A stretch of DNA of 64,000 nt from Lachnospiraceae bacterium UBA7205 (lineage in GTDB: Bacteria > Bacillota > Clostridia > Lachnospirales > Lachnospiraceae): assembly GCA_002490665.1 (NCBI GenBank), contig DKUL01000033.1:15426-79425 (forward strand). The letters are read 5' to 3'. Positions 26,281-35,546 of this stretch are shown here, in pieces. The number at the start of each line of letters is the position of its first letter. The stretch's first letter is position 1. Below the pieces are notes generated by a model. The model saw only the letters and a list, made by a program, of their open reading frames with translations, ran no database searches and was not told the DNA's origin. Made by a program: the position numbers and the translations under genes.

Positions 26281-27777
26281 TTATTCATTTACCATATCGC
26301 TATAATCCGGAAGCTTTTTCTCGGATGCATTCTTGAAACTTAATAAATCCTTAGTTGCCGCCGGAATTGCAATATTCGTGCCCGCGCCTGCCACGCAGCC
26401 GCCCGGACACGCCATCCCTTCAATTAAGCAGCCGTTTTTCTTCCCTGCCTTTGCAAGCATCAGTATCTTCTTGCACTCAGACAGGCTCTCGGCATGTTCG
26501 ATGTGAATTTCCGTATCGGGGTAATATTCCTTGATACAGCTCTCAATCGCGCTGGCAACTCCGCCTGCCACACCATATCCGCGCCCCGCCGCTGTCGCGT
26601 CGTTCATCGAATCAAGCGCTTCTATCTCGTCAAGCAGGATTCCTTTCGCCTCGAACATTCCCAGCAGTTCCTCAAAGGTAATGACAAAATCCACGTCAGA
26701 TCGGACGGTCCTGCGGCTTGCCTCAAGCTTTTTGCTCGCGCATGGTCCGATAAACACAACGCTCGCGTCGGGGTGCTCCTCCTTGATGACCCTTGCCGTC
26801 GCCACCATCGGTGTCAGTGCATTGCTGATTTTGTCGATGGTTTCCGGGAAAAACTTCTTGGCAAGCATGGACCACGACGGACAGCATGATGTGAGGAGGA
26901 ACGGCAGTTCCCCGGTAGCCACTTCCTTCACATAATGTTCCGCCTCTGTCATTGCCCCCATGTCCGCGCCGATTGCAGTCTCGTACACATCAAAGAATCC
27001 CAGTTCCTTGAGCGCTGTCTTGAGCATGTCCGGCGTCACCTTGGGACCAAACTGTCCCACAAATGCCGGCGCTACCTGGGCAATGATTTTCCTGCCTGAC
27101 TGCATCGCGCGAATCAGCTGGAATATCTGTGATTTGTCCGCAATAGCCCCGAACGGACAGCTTACCATGCACTGCCCGCAGGAGACACATTTTTCATCGT
27201 CAATGACCGCCCTGCCGTGGCTGTCCGAATGAATCGCATTGACACCGCAGTGCGCCAGACAGGGTCTCTGCTGGTGCGAAATCGCATCATAAGGACACAC
27301 AGTCTTACACTTTCCGCATTTGATACATTTCTCCTGGTCAATGACAGAGCGTCCATTCTTCATGGTAATTGCACCCCGCGGGCACACTTCATTGCACGGA
27401 TGCGCAAGGCACCCCATGCATTTGTCTGTAACCTCATACCTGTTTTCCGGACATGCATTGCACGCCGACGCAATGACCTGCATGAGGGGCGGTTCATAAT
27501 ATTTTTCATCAATATTGCTCTCCTCCACGCCCTGGCTGACCTGTACCGGTTCATCCTCCGGACGCAGTGACATTCCCATGGCAAGCCTGGTGCGTTCGCG
27601 GATAATTTCCCGCTCCCTGTAAATATTATCCCAGTATGGTGAATTTTCTGCATCCGCCAATTTATAAGGAAGCGCCTCCATGTCATCCACAAGATTGGTG
27701 GAATTGTATGCCATGTTTGCCACTTCCCTGAAAATAGCACGCCTTGTCTTGCGCACCTGCGTATCTATACCTCTCAT
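26281..27777 (-). CDS. [FeFe]-hydrogenase, group-B-like monomeric type
   Basis: This enzyme reduces protons or oxidises hydrogen at an H-cluster. The 498-residue protein has an N-terminal region with Cys motifs for several Fe-S clusters (CMGCLAHPCNEVCP, CIKCGKCKTVCP, CVSCGQCMVSCP) and a C-terminal hydrogenase domain with all H-cluster ligands: TSCCPSW, FIGPCASKKLE and MACPGGCVAGAG. The small-subunit-like tail is present. The arrangement fits the group B enzymes of Clostridia, whose physiological partner is poorly defined. The start follows AGGAGG by seven bases. No maturase (HydE, F, G) genes are nearby. There is no signal peptide, so it acts in the cytoplasm. Confidence 0.9.
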   Translation of the reverse strand: MRGIDTQVRKTRRAIFREVANMAYNSTNLVDDMEALPYKLADAENSPYWDNIYREREIIRERTRLAMGMSLRPEDEPVQVSQGVEESNIDEKYYEPPLMQVIASACNACPENRYEVTDKCMGCLAHPCNEVCPRGAITMKNGRSVIDQEKCIKCGKCKTVCPYDAISHQQRPCLAHCGVNAIHSDSHGRAVIDDEKCVSCGQCMVSCPFGAIADKSQIFQLIRAMQSGRKIIAQVAPAFVGQFGPKVTPDMLKTALKELGFFDVYETAIGADMGAMTEAEHYVKEVATGELPFLLTSCCPSWSMLAKKFFPETIDKISNALTPMVATARVIKEEHPDASVVFIGPCASKKLEASRRTVRSDVDFVITFEELLGMFEAKGILLDEIEALDSMNDATAAGRGYGVAGGVASAIESCIKEYYPDTEIHIEHAESLSECKKILMLAKAGKKNGCLIEGMACPGGCVAGAGTNIAIPAATKDLLSFKNASEKKLPDYSDMVNE

Positions 27778-27912
27778 ACCCACGCCTCCTACGTATGTTT
27801 CGCAAAATTATTCACAATCTGCCTTGCTGTTTTTATTTTGACATAATTTTAACAATATTTCAATACATTATTCAATATTATTTATTGATACATTACGCAG
27901 GATTTTTTACTG

Positions 27913-28749
27913 TCATGAATTCTGATACAGCTCCCGGATATAATTTAGTGCCGCCACTGCATTGTCAGGCTTTGTGTTCTCAAGCGTGGCATGCATGAAC
28001 GGTTTTTCTTTTTTCATATAGGGTATCACGCGCTCCCAATGGCATTGTCCCTGTCCGACAGGCACTGACACCAGCTTTCCGTTTTCTATGACAAAATCCT
28101 TTACGTGAAGCACTGCCACATCTTTTCCCAGCAGCTCAACCGCCTCGTCCAGGATTTCATCCTGCTTCTCATAGTTGTATATTTCCAGCAGATTCACGGG
28201 GTCTAAAATAATCCTCAGGTTGGGCGAATCAATCTCATCCAGCACACGCCTTGCGCGGACAGGATTGCACACAATATGCCGCACCACCGGCTCTATTGCC
28301 ATAAGAACGCCCATCTGCTCCGCATATTTTACAACCGGGCGGAGATTTTTAATAAATGTCTGTAACGACTCCTCGTTCCAGCAGGCTTCCTCGAATTGGT
28401 AGGCAGTGTTTGGTGCGCCGGTTTCCGTGCCGACTACCCCCGCCCCGAGATGTGCCGCAAAACGGATATTTGCCATGTATTTATCCTGAATCTGCCTTAA
28501 CTGTACGGGATCAGGATTGGCAAGGTTCAGATAACAGCCAAGTACCGCACAGTCCAGACCGTTCTTGTCAAACAGCCTTCTTAAATACATGGCATATCCG
28601 GGCGTAAGTGCAGACGGCGCTACTGAATTTTCACTGATTACTTTGGAAAGTGCTACGTGTGCACATGCAAATCCCTGCTCCTTTACGATTTTCAGGCGTT
28701 CTTCTATCGGTGCCTGCACCGCGTCATGTAACCGAATACCAAACTGCAT
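27913..28749 (-). CDS. Sugar phosphate isomerase/epimerase-like TIM-barrel protein
   Basis: This 278-residue cytoplasmic protein of the xylose-isomerase-like TIM barrel family (AP endonuclease 2 fold) contains FGIRLHDAVQ, GTETGAPN, MAIEPVVRHIV, IILDPVNLL, LHVKDFVIENG and the terminal LENTKPDNA. The spaced Glu, Asp and His residues suit a divalent metal site. It is the last gene of the pectin cluster, 14 bases after the CE8 gene, so it probably isomerises or epimerises a sugar acid released from pectin. The exact substrate is unknown. Confidence 0.75.
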   Translation of the reverse strand: MQFGIRLHDAVQAPIEERLKIVKEQGFACAHVALSKVISENSVAPSALTPGYAMYLRRLFDKNGLDCAVLGCYLNLANPDPVQLRQIQDKYMANIRFAAHLGAGVVGTETGAPNTAYQFEEACWNEESLQTFIKNLRPVVKYAEQMGVLMAIEPVVRHIVCNPVRARRVLDEIDSPNLRIILDPVNLLEIYNYEKQDEILDEAVELLGKDVAVLHVKDFVIENGKLVSVPVGQGQCHWERVIPYMKKEKPFMHATLENTKPDNAVAALNYIRELYQNS

Positions 28750-28763
28750 TTATATCTTCCTCC

Positions 28764-29720
28764 CTAAAAACCAATGACATTTTCGCGTGTGTACGCTGCG
28801 GCTTCCTCGTCGCCAAGCATCCGAACAAAAGGGGCGCGCTCGTTTCCGGCACCGGCGCCATAATTGCCATACTCCGCAAAAAACATCGTGTCCCATGCTT
28901 CCTTATTATCCCAGTCGTGCCAGCCTTCTTTGCGGATGTGCGCGCCAATCTCGGAATGCATAATGACGCATTTTGCATATTTTCTCCAAGGTCTTCCAAG
29001 GTAAGCGCTCCCATCAGGACAGTCGCCTGTAAAACGGCAGTGGTCAAACACATAGCCGTATTTTTGTCCCTCATAAGTCGAGGGCGCTGTCACATATCCA
29101 CTTACTTCACTCGTTCTCTTTTTCATAAACAATTCGCAGTTTTCAAAATAAGCAATGGCGCTGCCAAATATGAAGTCGACATTCCCTGTGATGTAGCAGT
29201 CCTTATACAAATGCCTGCCTACACGCCTTGGCGCAAACTCCTTTGGTCCCTTAAACCCGCCTGCCTGCTTTTCCTGTTTCGGCAGCGGCGCCGTAAACAG
29301 CGTGTCCTGATGACCGTCAAAACGGCAATTTTCAAATATCAGGTGGTCACCGTCCGCATAGACCGCAAGCGCCTGTCCTGCCTTATTCCCCTGTCCTGCC
29401 TCATTGTAAAACGAAATATGGCTGGCATAAAAATAATCCGCATCAATAAAGACACTCTGTGTCCGGAATGTTCCACGCTTGTCACCCTCCGGCATGATGT
29501 CCAATGCCCCATCCGAGTAGGTTATTTTCGTCTGCTCCGCGTCCGTTCCGATAAAGGAGATATGATTTTGTTTGATCTCAAGGCGCTCCCTGTAAGTACC
29601 CGGTGCAATATGTATGACAACCTCCATATCCTTATACTGTCTGGCTGCTTCAAGCGCGTCGCTTATTTTTGCAAATCCCTGTCCCTTGTCTGCGTCTACA
29701 TACAATTCTTTTCTTTCCAT
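28764..29720 (-). CDS. Pectin methylesterase (CE8), cytoplasmic form
   Basis: This enzyme removes methyl groups from galacturonate residues. The 318-residue beta-helix protein carries the family residues: Gln in GHQDTLF (about residue 137), the catalytic Asp in GNVDFIFGSA (about 182) and Arg/Trp in YLGRPWRKYA (about 243). There is no signal peptide, so it should act inside the cell on imported methylated oligogalacturonides rather than on the polymer. The start follows AAAGGC; an ATG seven codons earlier lacks a ribosome site. It lies in an operon between GH105 and the isomerase-like gene. Confidence 0.9.
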   Translation of the reverse strand: MERKELYVDADKGQGFAKISDALEAARQYKDMEVVIHIAPGTYRERLEIKQNHISFIGTDAEQTKITYSDGALDIMPEGDKRGTFRTQSVFIDADYFYASHISFYNEAGQGNKAGQALAVYADGDHLIFENCRFDGHQDTLFTAPLPKQEKQAGGFKGPKEFAPRRVGRHLYKDCYITGNVDFIFGSAIAYFENCELFMKKRTSEVSGYVTAPSTYEGQKYGYVFDHCRFTGDCPDGSAYLGRPWRKYAKCVIMHSEIGAHIRKEGWHDWDNKEAWDTMFFAEYGNYGAGAGNERAPFVRMLGDEEAAAYTRENVIGF

Positions 29721-29744
29721 TGTCAGCTGCCTTTCATTCATATG

Positions 29745-30878
29745 CTAAACGTCACGTCTCAGCATTTCTGCATACGCCAGCAAAAATGGCGCGGTTCCTT
29801 TTGCGTCATCTTTTACAACCGGTTCTGACATGTAATACTCATATGTTCCGTCGCGTCTGGGATTATCGGCAGGTCCCAGCCCAGCCACCAGGCAGATGCC
29901 GCCAAGACTCATTTCGCCCTCCACTGCCGATAAATACCTGTCGCAGATTCCGTTGAATGCCTTCACGCCATACTCGCTGTATTCCTCCGGAAGATATCCC
30001 AGACGGGCGCCTTTCATCAGGCAGTATGCCATTATTGAGCTTCCGCTTGTCTCAAGATAATTCTTCTCCCTGTCAGGGTAGTTTGGCACCTGATACCACA
30101 TTCCCTCCGGGGACTGGAATTTCAGCATGGCGTCTATCAGTTCCCTGTACATGGCGAGCAGATGGCTGTAATCCGGATATTCAGGGTCTGCCAATGTCAG
30201 GGTGTCCAGAAGCGCCATGGAAAACCATCCGAGCGCCCTCAGCCAGAAATTCTGAGAAAGCCCGGTCTCCTTGTCAGCCCAGAACATCTGTCTCTCCGAA
30301 TCATACGCATGATAATAAAGTCCTGTTACAGGATCCTTCTGGTTTTTCTCGACATTAAAAAACTGCGTGAAAATGTCCTTGTAATTTTTCTTGTCATGAA
30401 AGCGGTTTTCGTATTCCAGGTAATACGGCTGTGCCATATATAGACCGTCAAGCCATACCTGATGCGGGTAAATCTTTTTATGCCAGAAGTTTCCCTCCTT
30501 TGTACGCGGCATCTCAAGTATCTGCTGATAGATATTTGCCGTTGCCTTTGCGTATTTTTCCTTTCCGGTCAAATCGTACAATGTAAATAAATTTTTTCCC
30601 TCATTGATGTTGTCCAGATTGAGTTCATCCTTGTTGTAGCCGATAATCGTTCCGTCCTCCTGAATCCGGTGGTCAATGTATTTTTCCGCAAAATCGAAAT
30701 ATTTCTTATTGTCCGTAACCTTATAGAGCTCCAGAAGCGCCATAATCATGCATCCGTCAATATAATCCCACGAAGCCTTTTTTCCTGCCCTTATCTTTTC
30801 GATGTTCCACACGGGTTCATCCATTGTGCTCCTGTCAATCAGTTCATTTACATATTTTTCTACGATTTCAATCGCCAT
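29745..30878 (-). CDS. Unsaturated rhamnogalacturonyl/galacturonyl hydrolase (GH105)
   Basis: GH105 enzymes remove the 4,5-unsaturated uronic acid left at the non-reducing end after pectate or rhamnogalacturonan lyase action. The 377-residue alpha/alpha-barrel protein begins with MDEPVWNIEKIRAGKKASWD followed by YIDGCMIMAL, and has the typical WLDGLYMAQP and FWLRALGWFSMALLDTL segments. No signal peptide is seen. It sits 26 bases after the GH28 gene and 24 bases before the CE8 gene, all minus. Together these enzymes fit stepwise cytoplasmic breakdown of imported pectin fragments. Confidence 0.9.
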   Translation of the reverse strand: MAIEIVEKYVNELIDRSTMDEPVWNIEKIRAGKKASWDYIDGCMIMALLELYKVTDNKKYFDFAEKYIDHRIQEDGTIIGYNKDELNLDNINEGKNLFTLYDLTGKEKYAKATANIYQQILEMPRTKEGNFWHKKIYPHQVWLDGLYMAQPYYLEYENRFHDKKNYKDIFTQFFNVEKNQKDPVTGLYYHAYDSERQMFWADKETGLSQNFWLRALGWFSMALLDTLTLADPEYPDYSHLLAMYRELIDAMLKFQSPEGMWYQVPNYPDREKNYLETSGSSIMAYCLMKGARLGYLPEEYSEYGVKAFNGICDRYLSAVEGEMSLGGICLVAGLGPADNPRRDGTYEYYMSEPVVKDDAKGTAPFLLAYAEMLRRDV

Positions 30879-30904
30879 AGACCGTCACTCCCTTTCGCTT
30901 ATTT

Positions 30905-32458
30905 TCATCTGACATAATGGTCGATTCCGTCACAGATGACAGACTCGCCATTCTGCCCCGAAACCGTGACATTTTTCAGTTCAAACGTCTCAATATTTTT
31001 GGCAAAAATACCAGTATTTGTCTGCTTATCCACTCCGTCCATCATCGCCGGAACGCCTGCCATCGGATTTTCCGCAAAAGAAAATTCCGCATTTTCAAAA
31101 GTCACATGATGAATCTTCTGCTCCGGCAGTCCGTACATATAGGACGCAGCCGCATGGCAGTTTGTCGCCTTGAGGTTTTTAAACAGGAAATCCCCCAAAT
31201 ACGGTGTCCTCTCGTCCACCGGGTGCAGTTCTTTTGACTGCACATAGTCGGAATGCCCGTCCGCATCACAGAAATAAAACGAGTTCATGACAACCGGAGT
31301 CATCACATGATCCATGATGATATTTTCAAACCGGATGCCAGTCACAATGGCATCCTTGCCGCGTCCGCGTCTGGTCTTAATGCGGAGCCCGCGGTCTGTG
31401 TGGAGAAACAGGCAGTTCTCAACATTCAGGTTTTTCACGCCGCCTGCCATCTCACTTCCGATTGTGATGGAACCGTGTCCGTCCCGCATACAGCACTGCC
31501 GTATCGTGAGGTTTTCAGACGGTGTCTTATATTTTGACCCCATATAAATCTTGCCCGATTTAATGGCAATGCAGTCATCCCCCACGGAGAAATAAACCCC
31601 GATGATATCCACATTTTTGCAGGATTCAGGGTCAAGTCCGTCCGTATTGGGTGAATCCTTGGGTCCAAGTACGGAAATACCGATAAACTTCAGGTTTTCC
31701 GAGAAATACGGATGGATATTCCATGAGGGACTGTTCTTGACCGTAATACCATGCAGGACGACATTCCTGCAATGGTTCAGGAAAATCATGCGCGGACGCC
31801 ATGCAATGCGTTTTACCTTGGGATTGTCCCACCAGTTTTCCCTGCTCGCACAGCCGTCTATCGTCCCCTGTCCGGTAATTACGATGTTCTCGACGTTGAT
31901 TCCCGTGATGATTCCCGCGAACATGTCGAGCGGGTCACCCTCCCACGTGCCAAGCAAGTATTCCTTTTCCTTGTCAACGCACGCAATTTTTCCGGGCAGA
32001 ATCGGGAACCTTGTCCTGTCCGTAAACGCGGAAAGCGTCGCGTCCTTTCCGATTTCAAGCACCAGGTCGCTCTTTAAAAACAAGGGATAAATTTTGTACA
32101 CGCCAGCCGGAATATAGACCCTGCCCCCTTTTGGACACGCATTGATGGCACACTGTATAAAGTGTGTGTCATCTGTCTCCCCATCTCCTTTTGCGCCGAA
32201 ATCTTTTACGTTTAATGTAACATACTCTTCTTCCGTAGTAACTTTGAAACACTCAGATTCATCCGAGCCGCACTTTATGTTCACATCATACGTCGTTGCA
32301 GGCTCCAGTCCGAACACCGTCGCAACATTCCTGTCACTTTTCTCCGCAAGGTTCCCATTCACATAAATTTCATGCTCCTGCTCTGAAGAAAAATATCCGT
32401 TTTCCTTAATTTCTACCACAAAACTTGTGGAAGTTTTATAAATGACCTCAAAATTCAT
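30905..32458 (-). CDS. Polygalacturonase-type glycoside hydrolase (GH28), cytoplasmic
   Basis: This 517-residue protein has an N-terminal fibronectin-III-like domain (about 1-85) and a right-handed beta-helix GH28 domain starting VTLNVKDFGAKGDGETDD. The catalytic motifs are complete: NTDGLDPES (about 273), GDDCIAIKSG (about 294), GHGSITIGSE (about 327) and RIKT (about 360). The fibronectin domain plus the insert around residues 180-200 resemble exo-polygalacturonases that attack short oligogalacturonides from the non-reducing end. No secretion signal is present. The start follows GGAGGG. It is the first gene of the pectin operon. Confidence 0.92.
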   Translation of the reverse strand: MNFEVIYKTSTSFVVEIKENGYFSSEQEHEIYVNGNLAEKSDRNVATVFGLEPATTYDVNIKCGSDESECFKVTTEEEYVTLNVKDFGAKGDGETDDTHFIQCAINACPKGGRVYIPAGVYKIYPLFLKSDLVLEIGKDATLSAFTDRTRFPILPGKIACVDKEKEYLLGTWEGDPLDMFAGIITGINVENIVITGQGTIDGCASRENWWDNPKVKRIAWRPRMIFLNHCRNVVLHGITVKNSPSWNIHPYFSENLKFIGISVLGPKDSPNTDGLDPESCKNVDIIGVYFSVGDDCIAIKSGKIYMGSKYKTPSENLTIRQCCMRDGHGSITIGSEMAGGVKNLNVENCLFLHTDRGLRIKTRRGRGKDAIVTGIRFENIIMDHVMTPVVMNSFYFCDADGHSDYVQSKELHPVDERTPYLGDFLFKNLKATNCHAAASYMYGLPEQKIHHVTFENAEFSFAENPMAGVPAMMDGVDKQTNTGIFAKNIETFELKNVTVSGQNGESVICDGIDHYVR

Positions 32459-32553
32459 TACGCCCTCCATTCTGACAGCGGCATGGCTCCAATCGGGCAG
32501 AAAAGATTTTTACCGCCACATGCCGCATCAGGATATTGATTATAAATTAATAG

Positions 32554-32616
32554 CATCTATAACTAAAATAACATATATAACCAAAAATATCCATAGGAAA
32601 ATGTAAGCTCTTACAT
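32554..32616 (-). promoter_or_regulatory. Control region upstream of the pectin operon
   Basis: The 174 bases between GH133 and GH28 hold a palindrome ATGTAAG-N2-CTTACAT (32601-32616) and a ten-base direct repeat, GTTATAtATG/GTTATAgATG, at 32572-32581 and 32554-32563, spaced 18 bases apart on the minus strand. A possible promoter overlaps them: TTGGTT, 17 bases, TATAGA. The paired direct repeats recall AraC-type binding sites. No regulator gene adjoins the operon. Confidence 0.4.
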
Positions 32617-32632
32617 TATTTTTTGCGAATTT

Positions 32633-34591
32633 TTACAGGTCCTGCATTTTTTCATAATCATACACTGCCCTGAGCAGTTCCGCGACGCTCCATGCCTGTG
32701 CAAAGCATCCCCTTGATACCGTAGGCACGTCACCGTCATAAATTTCTGCTATCTGCGCCACGCAGCCTTCCCTGAGCCATGTGCCAAGGGCTTCAAATCC
32801 TGACTTTAATTCTGTCTGGAGGCGTTCCCGCTCTGCCGTGTCGTTACATCTTTGGGCATATCGGATACATGCCCTGTAATAACCGCCCAGCGGGAATGCC
32901 CAGACCGTTCCCTGATGGTAAGCCCTGTCGCGCTCCTCCATCGGTCCGATATAAATGCTGTGGAAATCAGGGTCGGCTTTTGCAAGTGTGCGCAGTCCGA
33001 CTGTCGTGTATAGCTCGTCCTTGACTTTTCTGATAACAAGCGCTTCCCTGTCAGCAGGCAGCATGGTAAACGGCATTGTCAGCGCCCAAATCTGGTTGCA
33101 CCGTATCTGGTTCTCATCCTTTCCGCCCGATAGGACATCCTTCAGGCACTGCGCGCCCTCATTCCAGAATTTCTCCTGAAACGAATCCTTTACTTTATCC
33201 GCCAGCTCCTGGTATGCCTTGTCCTGTGTCAATTTGTGCATCACCATCAGCGCGCTGTACCAGTATGCATTGATTTCGACCGGCTTGCCATGTCTCGGGG
33301 TCGGCAGGAAATCGCCCACACGCACATCCATCCATGTAAGCTGTTCCAATCCGGCTCCTGCCATAATCAGGCCGTCACTGTCCATCTTGATATGGTAATC
33401 CGTACCGTTCTGATATGCGTCCATAATCTGTTTCAGCACTGGAAGGATTTCATCCTTGAACGCATCGTCCTTTGCGTATTCCATATATTCATACACTGAA
33501 TTGACAAATAGCAGCGGGGCATCCGCAGAATTGTACATGGGGTTTTCGCCCCCCTCCGGAAACAGGTTCGGCAGAAGTCCGTTCTTCACATATTTTGCAA
33601 AAGTCCTGAGAATGCTTTTGCATTCCGCAAACCGCCCTGTTACCATGGTAGCTCCGGCAAGCGCTATCATGGTATCGCGCCCCCAGTCCTCAAAAAACGG
33701 ATACCCAGCTATAATACTCTTACCATTTGTCGAATCACGTCTTACCACATAGGCATCCGCGCTCAGCAACAGCTGTTTTCCGAGTGCTGATGACAGCCCT
33801 GCCTGATTCACCAGCTGTTCCCTGCGTTCCCCGCGCGCCTGCACCAGCCTGTCAAATATTTTTCCCGCGTCCTGTTCCGTATCGGCATGCGTGCTGAAAA
33901 TGACATATATGTCACTTTTATCCGGTATCTGTGCCTTGATTTCATGATTCATAAAGACATTTCCGTATTCTTCGCGTCCGTCACGCTCATCCTGTGAAAA
34001 GTACATCTCGCCAAACAATGCAGGCTCATGCATACACAGCTCTGCATTTGTCGCAACATGGAGCAACTCCATCTCATCAAACTGTGGCAGCTTCTGGGAA
34101 GCATCAAAGATTTCCTTTTTAGATGTGAGACGCAGCAGGGGTGTCAGCTCCAATGTAACCTTTTTCCCTGCGGGATTCTTTATTTCATATTTCAACGCTG
34201 CCACATTTTCATCATGTGCTGTCACAATTCTCTTAACAATTGTCACGCCGTCAGCCTGAAATGTCCATGCAGGCGCAGCGTCGTCAAAATCATCATAGAC
34301 AAACTTCTCAAGATACCGGTATCCTGTATAATCATTTCCGTCCTTCATGCGCTGGGAAGTCAGTATGTGCTCCACACCATCAATGACCAGCTTTTCAAAG
34401 ATGTTCGTGACAAGATGCATCCTGACATTCGGCGCCCTTTTTGCCGACATGAAAAGCGCATGGTCACCTCTGGCTGCCGCCCCTATAATGGACAGGCTGC
34501 TGTAACCGCCCAGTCCGTTTGTGAGCAGAAAACAGTTTTTTTCACCCTCCTGCAATGAATCCCAGTCTTTTTTATCAAATTCAAACCGCAT
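32633..34591 (-). CDS. Glycogen debranching enzyme (amylo-alpha-1,6-glucosidase, GH133)
   Basis: This protein matches the bacterial/archaeal glycogen debranching family that hydrolyses alpha-1,6 branch glucose. The 652 residues have the family N-terminal beta domain (FLLTNGLGGYSSLSIIGAA) and a helical barrel with YPFFEDWGRDTMIALAGATM, NLFPEGGENPMYNSADAPLLFVN and GLEQLTWMDVRVGDFLPTPR. The C-terminus includes YHQGTVWAFPLGGYY. The acidic residues expected in the active site appear intact, in contrast to the GH13-like protein at 18.6-20.6 kb. It is cytoplasmic, starts after AAGGAGGA, and is transcribed just ahead of the pectin operon on the same strand. Confidence 0.93.
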   Translation of the reverse strand: MRFEFDKKDWDSLQEGEKNCFLLTNGLGGYSSLSIIGAAARGDHALFMSAKRAPNVRMHLVTNIFEKLVIDGVEHILTSQRMKDGNDYTGYRYLEKFVYDDFDDAAPAWTFQADGVTIVKRIVTAHDENVAALKYEIKNPAGKKVTLELTPLLRLTSKKEIFDASQKLPQFDEMELLHVATNAELCMHEPALFGEMYFSQDERDGREEYGNVFMNHEIKAQIPDKSDIYVIFSTHADTEQDAGKIFDRLVQARGERREQLVNQAGLSSALGKQLLLSADAYVVRRDSTNGKSIIAGYPFFEDWGRDTMIALAGATMVTGRFAECKSILRTFAKYVKNGLLPNLFPEGGENPMYNSADAPLLFVNSVYEYMEYAKDDAFKDEILPVLKQIMDAYQNGTDYHIKMDSDGLIMAGAGLEQLTWMDVRVGDFLPTPRHGKPVEINAYWYSALMVMHKLTQDKAYQELADKVKDSFQEKFWNEGAQCLKDVLSGGKDENQIRCNQIWALTMPFTMLPADREALVIRKVKDELYTTVGLRTLAKADPDFHSIYIGPMEERDRAYHQGTVWAFPLGGYYRACIRYAQRCNDTAERERLQTELKSGFEALGTWLREGCVAQIAEIYDGDVPTVSRGCFAQAWSVAELLRAVYDYEKMQDL

Positions 34592-34658
34592 AACATTCCT
34601 CCTTGTTTTTTGTTTTCTATTTTACCATACACAATTTCTGCTAACAATCAATTTTTTC

Positions 34659-34687
34659 TTGAATCGGAAGATTATATGTGATATATT
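34659..34687 (+). promoter_or_regulatory. Promoter of the small membrane protein / antiporter genes
   Basis: TTGAAT (34659-34664), a 17-base spacer and TATATT (34682-34687) lie 37 bases before the first plus-strand gene. Confidence 0.6.
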
Positions 34688-34723
34688 GTTACTGTCCACG
34701 CAGGCACAGAAACGGAGAAGCGC

Positions 34724-35131
34724 ATGAAAAAAACTGTACATAACAGATTACTTTGCATTATTTTAATGATATCCATGTTTGTGCTGGGAATTTACTGTGA
34801 GGATATTCACACAAATTCCTTTTTTTCTTATGCCAGCTCGGAGGCGGATGCTGCCGCTCTACAGCCTGTGCGGAACGTTTCTGACACGGACAGCTACTGT
34901 GAAAAAAATGCCCTCAGCACACTGGAGCACTTTATCGCTGTCCAGCATACAACGCGCAGCCTGTCTGTTTTCAGGCTTGGGCAGTTGTTCATTCTGGTGC
35001 TACTTCTGATTGCAGCGTTTCAGTTCCTATTCTCATTCCGCAATTCTTATCTGCATACCAGCGCATATGCGAACCGGTATCATCAAAGAACCCTGGAATA
35101 CATTCACCACAATGACGGTAAAAAAGCATAG
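34724..35131 (+). CDS. Hypothetical two-helix membrane protein
   Basis: I do not recognise the family of this 135-residue protein. It has hydrophobic segments at about residues 9-27 and 84-104, with a polar, acidic loop between them (about 55 residues) that should face outside and a His/Arg-rich C-terminal tail inside. GGAG lies six to seven bases before the ATG. It is the first of a row of plus-strand genes that includes two very small membrane proteins and a K+/H+ antiporter, so a link to cation homeostasis is possible. Confidence 0.6.
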   Translation: MKKTVHNRLLCIILMISMFVLGIYCEDIHTNSFFSYASSEADAAALQPVRNVSDTDSYCEKNALSTLEHFIAVQHTTRSLSVFRLGQLFILVLLLIAAFQFLFSFRNSYLHTSAYANRYHQRTLEYIHHNDGKKA

Positions 35132-35230
35132 CTTCCATTGTTAATAACAACTATTTTTGGAAACGCACAAAAGCGTCTTTTTTGCGTGCCAAAATTACAT
35201 ATTTTTATTGTTTTAAATGGAGGTTTTAGT

Positions 35231-35377
35231 ATGCTTGAAAATATCATATTTGGTCTTATGGTTGTGGCTGCCCTTGGCGCTGCTGTGTTTACCTGTATCT
35301 ATGAAATGGGCGGTTTCACGCGCAGTTCTGAAAAAGGACAGAAGACAGCCCATACAGACAAAAATAAAAGTGAATAA
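35231..35377 (+). CDS. Very small single-span membrane protein
   Basis: This 48-residue protein begins MLENIIFGLMVVAALGAAVF, has one transmembrane helix (about residues 4-24) and ends in a charged Lys/Ser/Asp-rich tail. A strong ribosome site (TGGAGG) nine bases before the ATG supports translation. It is not recognised as a known family. It lies 25 bases before another tiny membrane protein and a few hundred bases upstream of the antiporter, so it may be an accessory subunit. Confidence 0.6.
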   Translation: MLENIIFGLMVVAALGAAVFTCIYEMGGFTRSSEKGQKTAHTDKNKSE

Positions 35378-35402
35378 CATTCTATAATCTGGAGGAATTG
35401 AT

Positions 35403-35546
35403 ATGAATATATTGTTATGGATTTTAATATTTATTGGTGGTGCTGTCGGTGCGCTGTCCACACTTTACATTGTAGCTTCCCTTTTTGCAGTGATTTTTTA
35501 CAAAATATACCGCGCAGTACGGTACCACGCATCTATCTATGACTAA
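35403..35546 (+). CDS. Very small single-span membrane protein (47 residues)
   Basis: This short open frame encodes MNILLWILIFIGGAVGALST followed by more hydrophobic residues and a short basic/aromatic C-terminus (KIYRAVRYHASIYD). The ribosome site CTGGAGG lies eight bases before the ATG. One transmembrane helix of about 28 residues is predicted. It lies 84 bases upstream of the antiporter start. No family is recognised. Confidence 0.55.
   Translation: MNILLWILIFIGGAVGALSTLYIVASLFAVIFYKIYRAVRYHASIYD

Noticed and set aside
28650..29828. Plus-strand open frame of about 390 codons opposite the CE8 gene
   Set aside because: It is antisense to a clear pectin methylesterase with all catalytic motifs, and its translation is Cys/Arg/Phe-rich noise typical of shadow frames.
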